A program made the position numbers and the translations under genes. Of a stretch of DNA of 64,000 nucleotides, positions 1 to 11,019 are shown piece after piece; the first letter of the stretch is position 1; every line of letters starts with the position of its first letter. The notes under the pieces were generated by a model, which saw nothing but the letters and a program-made list of their open reading frames with translations, was not told where the DNA came from and did no database searches. The DNA comes from Watersipora subatra (taxonomy: Eukaryota; Bryozoa; Gymnolaemata; Cheilostomatida; Watersiporidae). The stretch lies in assembly GCF_963576615.1 (NCBI RefSeq), contig NC_088714.1, positions 35,009,143-35,073,142 on the forward strand, written 5' to 3'.

Positions 1-241
1 TTGATATGTAACAAGGAGGTATTTGATATGTAACAAGGAAGTATTTGATATGTAACAAGGAGGTATTTGATATGTAATAAGGAGGTATTTGACACGTAAC
101 AAGGAGGTATTTGATATGCAGCAAGGAAGTATTTGATATGTAGCAACGAAGTATTAGATATGTAACAAGGAGGTATTTGATATGTAACAAGGAAGTATTT
201 TATATGTAGCAAGGAAGTATTTGATATGTAACAAGGAGGTA
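1..241. repeat. 22-bp minisatellite, left part
   Basis: About eleven units around TATTTGATATGTAACAAGG with G/A and A/G variants. It is the same array as 1291-1640, split by the element at 242-1290, and probably continues beyond the left edge. Confidence 0.9.
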
Positions 242-1290
242 GGGTCAAGTGGGGTAAGTACACCATCGAAAAAGGGTAATTCAATTTCGCAGTCTTACTG
301 CTTTGCTTTAACCAAATATTTGAGTCTAATATTTGTCATTGTGAAACTCCAGAATGTTCTGAGCAAGAATATCAGCACTAAAAGACTGTTAATTAAATAT
401 CATTGCTTTATATGAAGCGCTAAAAATGTGTGTCCAGGTGGTGCATTTACCCCCATATACAGGGGTAAGCGCACCACCTAGCCTTATTTGCCATTGTTAT
501 GCATTGGTTGATAAACAGAGGCAAATGCACCAAATTGCTGATATTGAAATTATATAAAATTCAATAGAGATGAAATAAAAAGTTTTTTTGAGCTTGTACC
601 GCACCACTAAAATATTGATCGTATTGAACATCAAAATTTTAATAATTAGTAATTCTATACCATTGCAATTCAAGTGACCAGTTTTACTCAAGTGAACCAC
701 AAATTTGACATAGACTAACTCAAAAGTATAACAAAAAAGACTATAGAGATTGGAGAACTTAAAATGAGATTGAACTGTCTCTTTTGATGGAGAACTACAT
801 GTTTGCCGGGTGGTGCGGGGGTGGTGCACTTGCCCTGCCCTTGTTATATATTAAGGTGCACATAGGTTAATGTTAATGTGTACTACATAGGTGCACTTGC
901 CCCTGTCTCTAAAATTATCAGGGGCAAGTGCACCACCCCAGTTAAAATAATACAAAATTATTTGTTTGGATTAAAACAAGAAAAAAAGTATTCTATGGAT
1001 AGACACCAGTTGCACTCAATAGTTAGCCAAAACAAATATCCACTAAAATGAAAGTTATAAAATTATCAGTGAACAGCTCTAAATTTAAAGCCAACTACTT
1101 AAATAGTGCATTTACGTTTTTGTTGCTCACTTCACAAAAAATTTGAAATCCAGAATGCAGGGACTATAGCTTCCTGTGGAGGATCATGGGTAATAGTCCT
1201 GCAACTCATAGACAGCTATGCAGGGATTGGCTGATAAAATATCAACAGCTGGTGCACTTGCCCCAATGGTGCACTTACCCCACTTGACTA
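242..1290. mobile_element. TA-flanked inverted-repeat element inserted in a minisatellite
   Basis: The ends carry an inverted repeat starting GTCAAGTGGGGTAAGT and running to CACCAT (244-266 against 1266-1288, one mismatch). TA lies at both borders (240-241 and 1291-1292). Removing 242-1292 restores an exact unit of the surrounding 22-bp array. The interior has several copies of the GTGCACTTGCCCC theme and no coding frame. Confidence 0.75.
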
Positions 1291-1640
1291 TATTTGATAT
1301 GTAACAAGGAAGTATTTTATATGTAGCAAGGAAGTATTTGATATGTAACAAGGAGGTATTTGACACGTAACAAGGAAGTATTTTATATGTAACAGGGAGG
1401 TATTTGACATATAACAAAAAGGTATATGATATGTAGCAAGGAGGTATTTGATATGTAGCAAGAAGGTATTGGATATGTAGCAAGGAAGTATTGGATATGT
1501 AGCAAGGAGGTATTGGATATGTAGCAAGGAGGTATTTGACATGTAACAAGGAGGTATTTTATATGTAGCAAGAGGTATTGGATAAGTAGCAAGGAAGTAT
1601 TGGATATGTAACAAAGAGGTATTTAAATATGAAACAGAGT
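1291..1640. repeat. 22-bp minisatellite, right part
   Basis: About sixteen units, same orientation and consensus as 1-241, with more variation (ATTGGATATG, GACATGTAAC forms). Open frames here on the minus strand are products of the repeat. Confidence 0.9.
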
Positions 1641-2580
1641 TATGTGAATGTGACAAAGATCTTGGTGCTCTAGATGGCTGCAATATGGACATATAAATAA
1701 AAAGATTATTACATGAAGGATAACTTCTATAATTTTGTTTCGGAAGAGCTCTGACAAGATGACACCAGAATGAAACCAGAAAATGCACAGAGCTGACTTA
1801 CTAAATTATTCACATACAGTATAATTACGTAATACAGTTGAACTAAAGTTAATAGGCATAAAGTTAACAGCCTAGAGCACCACGCTCTTTTAAATAAACT
1901 TCACCTCTAATAAAACAACACTATAGAGAAAAGGTAAAAAATACAGTGCCATGTCTTCCATTTGAAGTTTTCTGGTAGGTATTCCTATAGTAGAAAAATC
2001 TTGAAACAAAATGATATGACACATCCAATTAAGGCTAGTGGCTACACATAACAACGAAAAGCTTAACCAAGGCGTACTGTAAATATTTGTCTGTGGCTAC
2101 ATCCACCAATGCTAATAAACAAAGCATTAAGCAGACAAATTGATTGACCAAGGAGAATTGGTCTTTATTGTGCTAAGGCAACGATGTCCTTCCTGTATTC
2201 GCTATTATTGTCATTGAAGTATCGTAAATATATTTTTATTGTAATAACATTAGTTTTTGTATAGCTATTTGTGGTGTGCCATATTTTTATAGTAAAAGCA
2301 ATAGCGTTTGTATAGCTCTTTGCAGTGCTATATTTTGCTCAAAGTGAAGATGCCATATGCCGATGACAAAAACAACCAAAGACTAAAATATTGAAGCTAT
2401 TGAAAAAAAAGATTTTAACAAACTTAATTATTAAAAACTTATCTGAAATGCTTTATCAACAGAATCTATCTATACTTGTTGCTTTAATATATGTTACAAG
2501 TGAAAATATTTTTGTTAGTCATGTTGTCATCATCAGTCGAAAGCCAATCTTGGACCCAACTAACCTTTATTGGAAATTAA

Positions 2581-4073
2581 CCCTTTCACAGCCAACCATG
2601 TACAAATTCGGGTATCTGCCAACAATGATATACAGCCCCCCAAGGATAGCTGACGGCGCTCATATGGGCGGGGTTTAATGATGAAGCTCTGTTGGGATTA
2701 ACCCGAACACGGCACCCGAACAAACAAATATGCTGAATAAAGCACTTTGTAAATTTACGAATATTATGAACTATAGTGGTTATTTTACTTATCTGTTAAA
2801 TTCATTTTGTTGTCAAATAAATATAGTATCCCAATATTGTCACCGTTATGATCAGTCAGTTGCCATTCATAAGCATTCGTGAAATAAATAGTCGCAATCG
2901 TAAAATGGCTCAAATTCGGTTTTGCATTTAGATTTTGAGTATGAAAACTACAATGCACAGCTTTGCCTGCTGTCCCATCTTATTGGCAAGGTAAAACAAT
3001 GTGAAACCGATGAAAGACTTTGTCATTTTATATTAGGGGTGGCAAAATATTAATAAAAAACTTTTAAAAAAATGCCGTTGTTCGGGTAATTATATTCAAC
3101 TTTAGGCATATACTACGACCTTTACTAATTTTAAAATTACTAAAAGTAGGTAATTTGAAATGTTTTATTTTCAATAGATACATTATTTTAGTTAGGTATT
3201 ACCCCTACATTGCAGAAATTCAATGTTTGCTATTGTGAACCGCGGGTCTACTGACTGAATGAGCTAATGAAATGATAACGGCGAGTCGTGTTTTTCAAAA
3301 CCTAACAAGGCAATGCGATCGCCCCGCGAGAGTTGTGTTAGCTCAGAAACCCAGGCTAGCATAATCCTAACAGAGCTCCATAATTAAACCCCGCCCATAT
3401 GACAGCCGTCGGCTATCCTTGGGGGGCTGTATATCATTGCTGCCAAGTGCCAGCCATTTTACCGAAAATTGCTGATATTGCTTCATGATATGTAAACAGT
3501 ATTTTTTCCAATTTCAATCTCTATCTAGAACATTTTTATTATATATTTTATTTTGCCAACATTTTAACCAACTGCTATGCAAAAATTCAATGAATCTATA
3601 CTTTGTGCAATGATAAAGCTATGTGAAGCTACGATCGATGCGAAGCTAAAACGATCTTGCATAATGTTCCTTACTCTTACAAAATTATTACTTTCACCAC
3701 TATTAGAGACAGTGTTGCTACTTTAATTATCTGTATAATCACGAAAATCAGAATTGGCTATAATGTCATCAACATAACTAATTACCTGTTTTCTGACTCG
3801 CGCGGTAATTTATGAACTCACACAAAAAAATGTTTGTTTTTAAATTAGAAATTCTCAAACAAAAGTTTAAAATTGCTTTGCTATTTTAGGCTAATTTTGT
3901 AGACAAATCTTCGGACAACACTGTCAATTTCTTTAAAGTCTTAAAGACCGTGGGTTATGTTGTCAACGAATAATAACATTAGATAACTACCCAATTGCTG
4001 GGAAAGTCGCAAAAAAGCGTCTATGGCAGTGGTCCCACGAAAACGCATTTATGCGTCTACGGCAGTGAAAGGG
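2581..4073. mobile_element. piggyBac-like non-autonomous element (MITE), 1.49 kb
   Basis: TTAA target duplications at 2577-2580 and 4074-4077 bracket terminal repeats CCCTTTCACaGCC and, on the other strand, CCCTTTCACtGCC (12 of 13 match). TTAA followed by CCCT is the classic piggyBac signature. No transposase frame. A second element (2633-3429) is nested inside. Confidence 0.75.
2633..3429. mobile_element. TA-flanked mariner-like MITE nested in the piggyBac-like element
   Basis: Inverted arms of about 68 bp, roughly 90% alike, begin CAGCCCCCCAAGGATAGC at both ends and share CATATGGGCGGGGTTTAAT. TA flanks both ends (2631-2632, 3430-3431). About 800 bp, no coding capacity seen. Confidence 0.72.
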
Positions 4074-4379
4074 TTAATAAAAGTGAGATCGACCAGCGGT
4101 TGTATCTCTGCCTATTTAGACCAACATGTTCATTTCAAAGTAACACATCGATACCTTGTTGCCAACACGTCACCAAAACATTGGTCACACAATAAATGCA
4201 TTTCGTTGGCGTGCATAGCAAGGAATATGTAGCAAATAGACAAGTTCAATATATCCTGGCTTACAGCTATTGTATATTATAGCATTCTGTAGCCACTACA
4301 ACAAGCGTACAATGAAACTCTCAAGACCTCAGGATGAGAGACAAGGGCACAACCTATAGAAGGAACAGACGACTCTAAC

Positions 4380-4655
4380 CTTGCTCTTCACTGAGTAGAG
4401 AGTGTGACTGGCCGCAAGAGACGTGGAATGCGACCTTGCAGGCAGGCTTGGCACACACAAGACAGATACCATAGTCCTTTTCAGAATCTCCATTCTCTTC
4501 GCATATATAGCAGGTTTTACTATTGTAAGAGTTGGTAGGTATACTTGCAACTATGATTGGCTCCTTGGTAGCCATATTGCCAAACTCTGTGTGAGGTAAG
4601 TAGAGGGCACAAAGCACATGGGCCCACCTGTTGTCCTCGGTTTGTTTAAGTCCAC
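4380..4655 (-). CDS. MLLT10: MLLT10-like coding exon 3 (extended PHD)
   Basis: 276 bp between acceptor GTTACAG and donor GTTAGAG; enters and leaves in phase 1. It encodes the ePHD core: RWAHVLCALYLP, a P-I-I strand, KTCYICEENG, CLVC and VAFHVSCGQ, with the zinc ligands in family order. The frame continues to LLSEEQG, the point where the vertebrate protein reads LLCEEEG. Confidence 0.88.
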
Positions 4656-7600
4656 CTGTAACATATTTTCATACCTTGCTACAAAATATCACAATATGCA
4701 TTACACCATTCCAAATTTTGGTTGCTATAATATCTCACATTCCTCACATTCTACTGTAAAGGAAACTGTAGGAAAACAGTTTCCCACATTTCCACGATTC
4801 CCTACAAACAAGGGTATGTATTTGGGGCACGTATAACATAGGAAAATTCCAACCGCGTATCTTTACTATGGTAGATGAGCTACGATAGTCTTGAGATTAT
4901 TGCAGTACATGATGGTAAGCAATAAATGAGTTGTACAGACCTCATCAACAGAGAGTATGAGTATATTTATGCCTATACTCGGTATGCCTATACCGAGTAT
5001 ACCTATACCGAGTATACCTATACCGAGTATACCTATACCGGGTATGCCTATACCGGGTATGCCTATACCGGGTATGGCTACACAGGGTATGCCTATACCG
5101 GTTATGCCTATACCGCATATGCCTATACTAGATGCATTATTAAGCTTCATCAATAGATAATGCTAGTATGGTATGATAACTAACTGCTTGTCAGATAACT
5201 ATCCCAGTGAATGCTAAAAATGATTTTATTGGATCTGTATTGTGGGACCTTTTCTTATTGACTGAGCAATTACTGCACCAATAGCAATTTGTTGAAAGGA
5301 AATAACTCTAATCTCATTCGTACTCATTGCAATACTACTATTTTCAGTGCCTCTTCCTTTAACTCCAGTTTGATTCAGCCTTGATACTCTTAACATGTAA
5401 TAAGAGTAGCTATTTTATATGATTATCATTATTATATAGTTTTATATGCCAATGAATCTGACTATTTACATATACAATATTTAGTATAATTAGAACTGTG
5501 ACTGTCTATCCTTCTGTTTCTCTGTCTGAATTTACGGTTTGATGTTAAAAACAAATTGCATCATAAAGGGTTTGAACTCTTACCTAAAATAATTTAAGAT
5601 ATTTCTAAAATGTAGGATCAAATTGTGAGCTATTTCTGATTTGTTACCCTACTGTGTAAAGGGAACTGGTGACAACTACCTGACATTCTCTGACAAGTAG
5701 ACAACTTGAGCATATTTTCCATCCATGCCCAGAGGAGTATGCATAGGAAAGTTGAAAGCATGGTTATACCAAGTTAAAAACGACATCAGTCACCTGATAA
5801 CATACAGAGGATGATCCCCAAAGGATGCACCGTTGTTCCTATTGTGATCATGGGAACAATATTGATTATCCCTTATTTATTTACTAGCACATCCACAAGG
5901 TACAGTGGCTTTTGTGTTTGATGCTTAAAAACCACACCAACGATGCACTGGGCAGAAATAGCTCAAATACCTTCACGCTTGGGACACAGACAGCATCGAA
6001 CATCATCACCAGCCTCCTTAATCTCACATCTCTGGCAATACCAGGGACCAGAGGGTACCTGTCGGATAAATATCATCTCATCAATATAAACTTTCTACAG
6101 TTAATTAATTGTACAGTACATTTAATGTAATTAATTGTACAGTACATTTAATGTAATTAATTGTACAGTACATTTTAATGTAAAAAAATTATGTAAAGTT
6201 TTTGCTTCGTACTAACTTTTTGCTCCGGTAAGAAATTCCGTACGGTACAGCTACAGTCATTAAAGTAATCAAGTTTAGTTTTTTCCTATTTGAAGGGCCG
6301 AATGGGTGAGTTTGGGATGATAGTGGAACGAATTAGGCAATTTACATGTTTTTACTGGTCGTATAACGTAAAATTCCTATAACGTAAACATTCTCAGAAC
6401 GGATTATTTACATTGTAGAGGCGTCAACAGTAGCCTTATATGGCATACACCATCTCAACACTTGACTTGCTATAGACTATGGGTTATAGGAGCTCAACTA
6501 CATGTAGGCCCTATGTATCAAATTGACACGCTAAAAGCTCACAGCTCTCTAGCAAGGCTCTCAAGGCAGTAACAGGGCAGTAAAATTCTTATTATTGTAA
6601 AATGAGCTCAAGAATCGGGGCATTAAAATTATGAAACTAACAGAAATTACTAAAACTCTTCAAATCGAATGCAGTTATGAAGTTGTCCACTCTACACTTG
6701 AGTGTATCAGCCATACTTTCCTGTAATTGTTTATAAAAGACTGCTTTGTTCTTTGATAAGGGGCTCAAAACAAATCACAGAAATTATCTGTACAAATGAT
6801 TTATGAACATGAAAAGCAGCAGCTAAAGAAGCTAGCCAGTTTCTGCTTAGTATAATTTGCTATTCTAAAAACAGTAACCTTTACTATAATAAGAGCCGTG
6901 TCTGTCTGCCTGTCCAAAGCCACGCTTGGAGGTTGAAAAAAAATGCATCGGATGAGAATTGAACTCAGATATCAAACTTAACAGCCAGGCACAGTACAAC
7001 TGCACGACAAACTAACCTTGCAGCATCATGGAATAATTGTGCACATACTGATTACATATGATGATTGTTTAAGCGCATGACACTGCCGTGACCAGTGTAC
7101 TAGTTGAGGTAAAACTAAATACACCCAAATGATTGACAGTAATGATTGTGAAAATCCATTATATAAAAGTGAAATGCATTATTACTCAACAGTGATCGTT
7201 GAAATAATTAATTTAAGTTTCATAATGAGTTCATTACTACTAAAATCTACTTACTATCGTAGTTCCATTTTTATTTACATTTGATAGGAATAGATTATAA
7301 CACACTAGCTAATCAGTGTACTGAATAGGCAAATTCCTCATCTTCTCATTCATCTTCAGGCCTCTTCATCTTTACAAGCTTACACTACTGATTCCATCCA
7401 AAAACAAAGGTTTTGCTATTTTTGTTTTCTTACTCTTCACCGCAACATCAGCATAAATTAATTTGCATCTATTCAAATAACACACAACAATTATTGATAA
7501 ATAATCACATAATAATAAAAATACAAAAACAAATAATTTTTGGTAGCAGCAAAGACTGAATGTTTACGCAGTCAGTTATACAAGTTTTTTGGAATATTCA

Positions 7601-8341
7601 CACAGAAATTCACATAAACTACATTGAGATTAGTTCAGGTGTAATACTATAATTGACTAGTCTTGTTTACATTAAAGTAGTGAAAGCAACCCCTCAAAGT
7701 TAATTAAACATTCAACGTTCACTATTAACAATTTATAAATCTATTGTTTGTTCTCTCATTATCTTTCAGAAAGTCAAAGCTAACTAGGAAGATTAACTAG
7801 TTAACTAGGAAGATATGTAAGATATGTGCATTAACTTGTCTAACCAACAAAATTGGTTAGATATAAGACAACTGAATAAATAAGTGTTGCAGGCTACATT
7901 TTAAATTCAAAATGACCAACCATAAGATGGGTATCTTGCCATCTTTGTCAAATATATAAATCTACTATGTGTGTTACTGAATTCAGTCACAAATGTGCAC
8001 ACCTTGATAAAGAGTGAAACACAAGAATTTAATATACCTGCTTGACTCATACGAGTAGCTTATTGTTGCCTAATGGAACTCTCCAGTAGCCTACTGTCTA
8101 TTAGATTAGAAGTCAGTGCCACCACTCAACTTGACAACATTAACACTGAATCCAGCTCAAACAATTTTAGAGTGCAAATCAAAAACAAAATAAAGTGTGA
8201 TACCTTGGTAATTCCGTAACATTTTTTGTGTACTGCTACATTGCATCCAGTTCCATCACAATAGACCAATGGGTTTTCTTTCCAGCCACGCTCATCTAGA
8301 CAGACACAGCAACCACCAACCATCTGACTTTGATTGGACAT
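4380..8341 (-). CDS. MLLT10: MLLT10/MLLT6 (AF10/AF17)-like PHD-finger protein, first three coding exons (partial)
   Basis: Chromatin reader of the AF10/AF17 family. In animals these nuclear proteins bind the DOT1L H3K79 methyltransferase through a C-terminal coiled coil (not seen here) and read histone H3 through an N-terminal PHD-zinc knuckle-ePHD module. Joining exons 8341-8204, 6058-5971 and 4655-4380 gives 167 residues in frame. The PHD finger has C11, C14, C28, C33, H38, C41, C54 and C57, with the family signature GGCCVC..ERGW near residues 9-20. A second Cys cluster at 68-71 and the ePHD with WAHV.CALY, KTCYICEE and AFHVSC follow. The short leader before the PHD finger fits the family, so the start is plausible. 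Later exons (end of ePHD, coiled coil) were not found between 1 and 4380 and are probably off the left edge. MLLT10 and MLLT6 cannot be told apart from this part; a single invertebrate ancestor is likely. Confidence 0.88.
4960..5150. repeat. 15-bp minisatellite in MLLT10-like intron 2
   Basis: About twelve units of CCTATACCGGGTATG and its GAGTATA variant. Each unit is partly self-complementary (GGTAT..ATACC). The period is a multiple of three, which makes long spurious frames on both strands. Confidence 0.9.
5482..5590 (-). repeat. tRNA-like SINE fragment
   Basis: On the minus strand a box-B-like GAGTTCAAACCC is followed by a G/A-rich body with GACAGAGAAACAG and an end like ATTATACTA. It has the same layout as the copies at 6882, 27236 and 43589. 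Confidence 0.5.
5971..6058 (-). CDS. MLLT10: MLLT10-like coding exon 2 (end of PHD, zinc knuckle)
   Basis: 88 bp between acceptor CCGACAG and donor GTATTTGAG; enters in phase 0 and leaves in phase 1. It encodes VPSGPWYCQRCE and a CCLCPKR cluster, matching the end of the AF10 PHD finger and the linking zinc knuckle. The exon is too short and too interrupted to show as a long open frame. Confidence 0.87.
6099..6184. repeat. 26-bp tandem repeat, three units
   Basis: Three near-identical units built on ATTAATTGTACAGTACATTT, starting 40 bp upstream (on the gene strand) of MLLT10-like exon 2. Confidence 0.85.
6285..6440. mobile_element. solo end of a mariner-like element
   Basis: Shares GGTGAGTTTGG, ATTAGGCAATTTACATGT, TATAACGTAAAA and GGATTATT with 61425-61572 over about 150 bp. 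Both stop at a CAG-TA type end. The partner end was not found here. Confidence 0.55.
6882..7045 (-). repeat. tRNA-like SINE copy
   Basis: On the minus strand: GGTTAGTTTGTCGTGCAG (tRNA-like start), box-B-like GAGTTCAATTCTC, then CAACCTCCAAGCGTGGCTTT, GACAGGCAGACAGACACG and an end TCTTATTATAGTA. It resembles 27236-27415 most closely. Confidence 0.6.
7046..8203. other. MLLT10-like intron 1, no further feature seen
   Basis: AT-rich sequence with short A/T runs. I see no open frame, tandem array or inverted repeat worth naming. Confidence 0.6.
8204..8341 (-). CDS. MLLT10: MLLT10-like coding exon 1 (PHD finger, first half)
   Basis: 46 codons from the ATG at 8341-8339, ending AAG before donor GTATCAC (phase 0). 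It encodes the GGCCVC motif, the YCDG.GC pair and H38/C41 of the PHD finger. An AAAG just upstream of the ATG could be an acceptor, so a longer N-terminus from an upstream exon cannot be excluded. Confidence 0.85.
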
Positions 8342-9298
8342 CCTTTAAAGTGTCATGTCTAAACTAAAATTATTTGCAAACAACTAATGCTGAACTTATT
8401 AATTGATATTGAATATAGAACTTAGCAAAACCTATACCGACATAGGTTAGTAAGCTACTAATTGTGCACTAATATTTAATGACTATGTATATCATTTCTT
8501 TACAATCAAAATGTCTTTTCCAAGTAAAAAAAAGTGACGTTTGTTTGTTTGCAACATTTAACTTCAAACAATTATAATCTCTAAATCTAAGACAAAAACA
8601 CAGTAGATTACGAGTTTCATCATTCTTAATAATGCCATACGCATATCTTGTGTTTAGAGTGATACAATGTATTACAATAACGTATAGAACCCAGGTAGTG
8701 CTAATTCTGGTAATTGCTAGTAACTAAAAAGTTTATACCACGATATAGACAAGACGTTGGTTGACACGAATAGTCATCTTCACCGTATGTTTTTGTCAGA
8801 CTGAGCATGCTATGAAAAGCGCAAATTTTACAAATAATGTTTAATACCTTGATAGTAATCAAGCAATTAAATATGACAATGCTGATCTACTACTGTTGAT
8901 CTTGCGCCATTATTCTATGCACTTTCGTTGATCATTGAGTAATGTCTAGCCTTTTTCATATAATTGCCTTCCATAAAAAGTGTCAATCCGTGACCTTGCT
9001 CAATATTGTCCGAAAAAGCTGCAACGCTACGCGATTGGTTCTTAATTGTTATATTTGCTATTTAGATGCGAACCATCAAAGCGAGTTAGGTGAATCCATT
9101 TACAACTATTCTTTTTATCTCAGCGCTTCATTCACACTTACTTCACCGATTGAACGTTGTAAGGTAAAAATACTTTGCATTTTAAAGCTTTCTCCATACC
9201 ACTCAAAGCCAAGTAAGTTTCTCAAAAAGGACAACTTGGTGTTTTTACATTTGAATTTCTTAAAGTTATACCTTACCTTTTATACCCTTATACCTTAG
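8342..9298. other. upstream region of the MLLT10-like gene
   Basis: Presumed promoter and 5' leader region of the minus-strand gene. The 118-codon plus-strand frame at 8942-9298 ends where the LINE begins and looks like chance. No CpG-rich stretch or clear core promoter could be recognised. Confidence 0.4.
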
Positions 9299-10680
9299 AA
9301 GTCGAGCTCTCTTCCGGATATATGGAAGCTTGCCAAGGTGAAACCAATTTTTAAAAAGGGCGATAGAAAGCAACCAAACAATTACAGGCCTGTCTCATTG
9401 ACTTGTATTACTTGCAAGTTACTGGAACACATAATAGCTTTCAGCATTCATCAATTTTTTGATAAAAACAAAATATTGTGTGACTTTCAGCATGGCTTCC
9501 GTAAAGACAGATCATGTGAGACACAACTGATCCATACTTTCAATGATTTAGCTTTAAATAAAGAGAAACATCATATCACAGATGTTTTGATACTGGACTT
9601 TTCAAAGGCCTTTGATTCAGTAAATCATCGAAAATTGCTATTTAAGTTAGAAAGCCTTGGCGTTCGCCCTATATTTATATCATGGATTAGAAATTTTTTA
9701 ATTAGTAGGAAGCAATTTGTTTCAGTGAAGGGTGTTGAATCAAATTTTTGCGATGTTCTCTCTGGGATCCCTCAGGGATTGGTTTTGGGTCCGCTTCTGT
9801 TTCTTGTTTATGTGAACGACTTGTCAGGTAAAATAACATCGGAATGTCGTCTGTTTGCAGATGATGCCCTTGTGTAAAATTTAAGAAGTGAGAGTGCAGT
9901 TTTAAACGAAGAATTAATGACTCTCGAGGAATGGTCCTGCATTTAGCAACTTTCTTTTGATCCTTCAAAGTGTTCAGTTCTTTCCATCGGTGAACTGAAA
10001 TCTCAGCAAGACTACTATTTACATAATGTAAAGTTAACGAATGTTGACTCTAATCCATATTTAGGAGTTGAGCTGAGTAGTAAATTAAAATGGGAAAACA
10101 CATAGATAAAATTCCATCAAAAGCTAACAGACTAGTAGGAATGTTACATAGAGTTCTTAAAACAGCTGACACTAAGACAAGATTAGTGGCATACAAGACT
10201 CTGATACGATCAGGCCTTGAATATGCTTGCCAGGTGTGGGACCCACATTTAAAAAAAGATATCAAGAAGATCGAGAAAATCCAAAATAAATGTCTGAAAT
10301 TTGTTTACCGCATAAGATCACCAGTAAGCTTTTCACAATTAAGGGAAAGCACTAACATAAATTCATTACAAGAACGTAGAAAAGATGCCCAAATAAAACT
10401 ATATTGCAAAGTGTTGAGTTCTGGTGTTATTCAAAACACTTTTACTCTTCCCAATAACCCACACGATTCAAGACAAAATAGGGAATTGTACATGCCATCT
10501 ATAAAATCAGGGCAGTATTTTCACTCCTTTTGGCCAAAAACAACTAGGGATCTTCGAGGGGATGTTGAGTGTGCAGATGTTTAGTTTCTTTGATTTAACC
10601 GGAGAGATTCTTACATGTATATATCAATAAATATATAATAAAGAATAAAAATAAATAAATAAAAGTAAAAAATAAACAAA
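9299..10680 (+). pseudogene. LINE reverse transcriptase, 5'-truncated and frame-broken (Jockey/CR1 type)
   Basis: Relic of a non-LTR retrotransposon in the MLLT10-NAA20 intergenic region. Reading starts abruptly at 9302 inside the reverse transcriptase (WKLAKVKPIFKKGDR), then YRPVSLT, the catalytic-region strands ILDFSKAFDSVNH, SGIPQG and FADD. An in-frame stop at about 9876 falls just after FADD and another at about 9943. A one-base loss near 10095 shifts the frame, after which KHIDKI to W-D-P-H and the R-R-K-D-A segment are readable up to 10584. The copy ends in an A-rich, TAAA-like tail (10630-10680). The endonuclease and ORF1 are missing, as expected of truncated target-primed insertion. 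The superfamily is judged from motif style only. Confidence 0.88.
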
Positions 10681-10847
10681 AAAGGTTCTTGAAACTGAGT
10701 TTTCACGTCTTTTTGCCTTTAGAGGCTCTCAGTGAGAACAATCTGATCTGACCTGTCGTTTTACTTGCCATTTCCTTAGCTGTGTCAAACTAAATACGTA
10801 GATAAATGCAACTCATTAATCAAGTGAATTTAGATATTAGTGACATA

Positions 10848-11019
10848 CCTGCCAACTCTCACGCATTGGGCGTGAGACTCACGCAATCACCCCAAAGAAA
10901 AAATGAAAATGCGTGAGATTTTTGCCCCAATTTTCACAAATTTATATATACTATCATTGATGTACATCAATTCCCCCAAAACCAAATCTCAAGCATTGCC
11001 CCACTCTTGGGTTGGCAGG
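10848..11019. mobile_element. 172-bp short inverted-repeat element with CTCACGCA motif
   Basis: Ends CCTGCCAAC and GTTGGCAGG are a perfect 9-bp inverted repeat. The body has TCACGCATTGGGCGTGAGAC followed by TCACGCAATCACCCC and AATGCGTGAGATTTTTGCCCC. I recognise this type as a short repeat seen in very different animal genomes. The flanks show no clear target duplication. Confidence 0.6.

Noticed and set aside
1184..1788. Minus-strand frames rich in L-L-H-I-K-Y and C-Y-I-S-N-T
   Set aside because: The 22-bp minisatellite in several frames, changing frame at unit variants. Not protein-like.
6882..7045. tRNA gene on the minus strand
   Set aside because: Box-A and box-B-like motifs are present, but arms do not pair into a cloverleaf and the same unit recurs elsewhere with a non-tRNA tail, so it is a SINE.
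8942..9298. 118-codon frame just before the LINE
   Set aside because: It ends at the LINE truncation point and shows no family features; it does not continue the retrotransposon frame.
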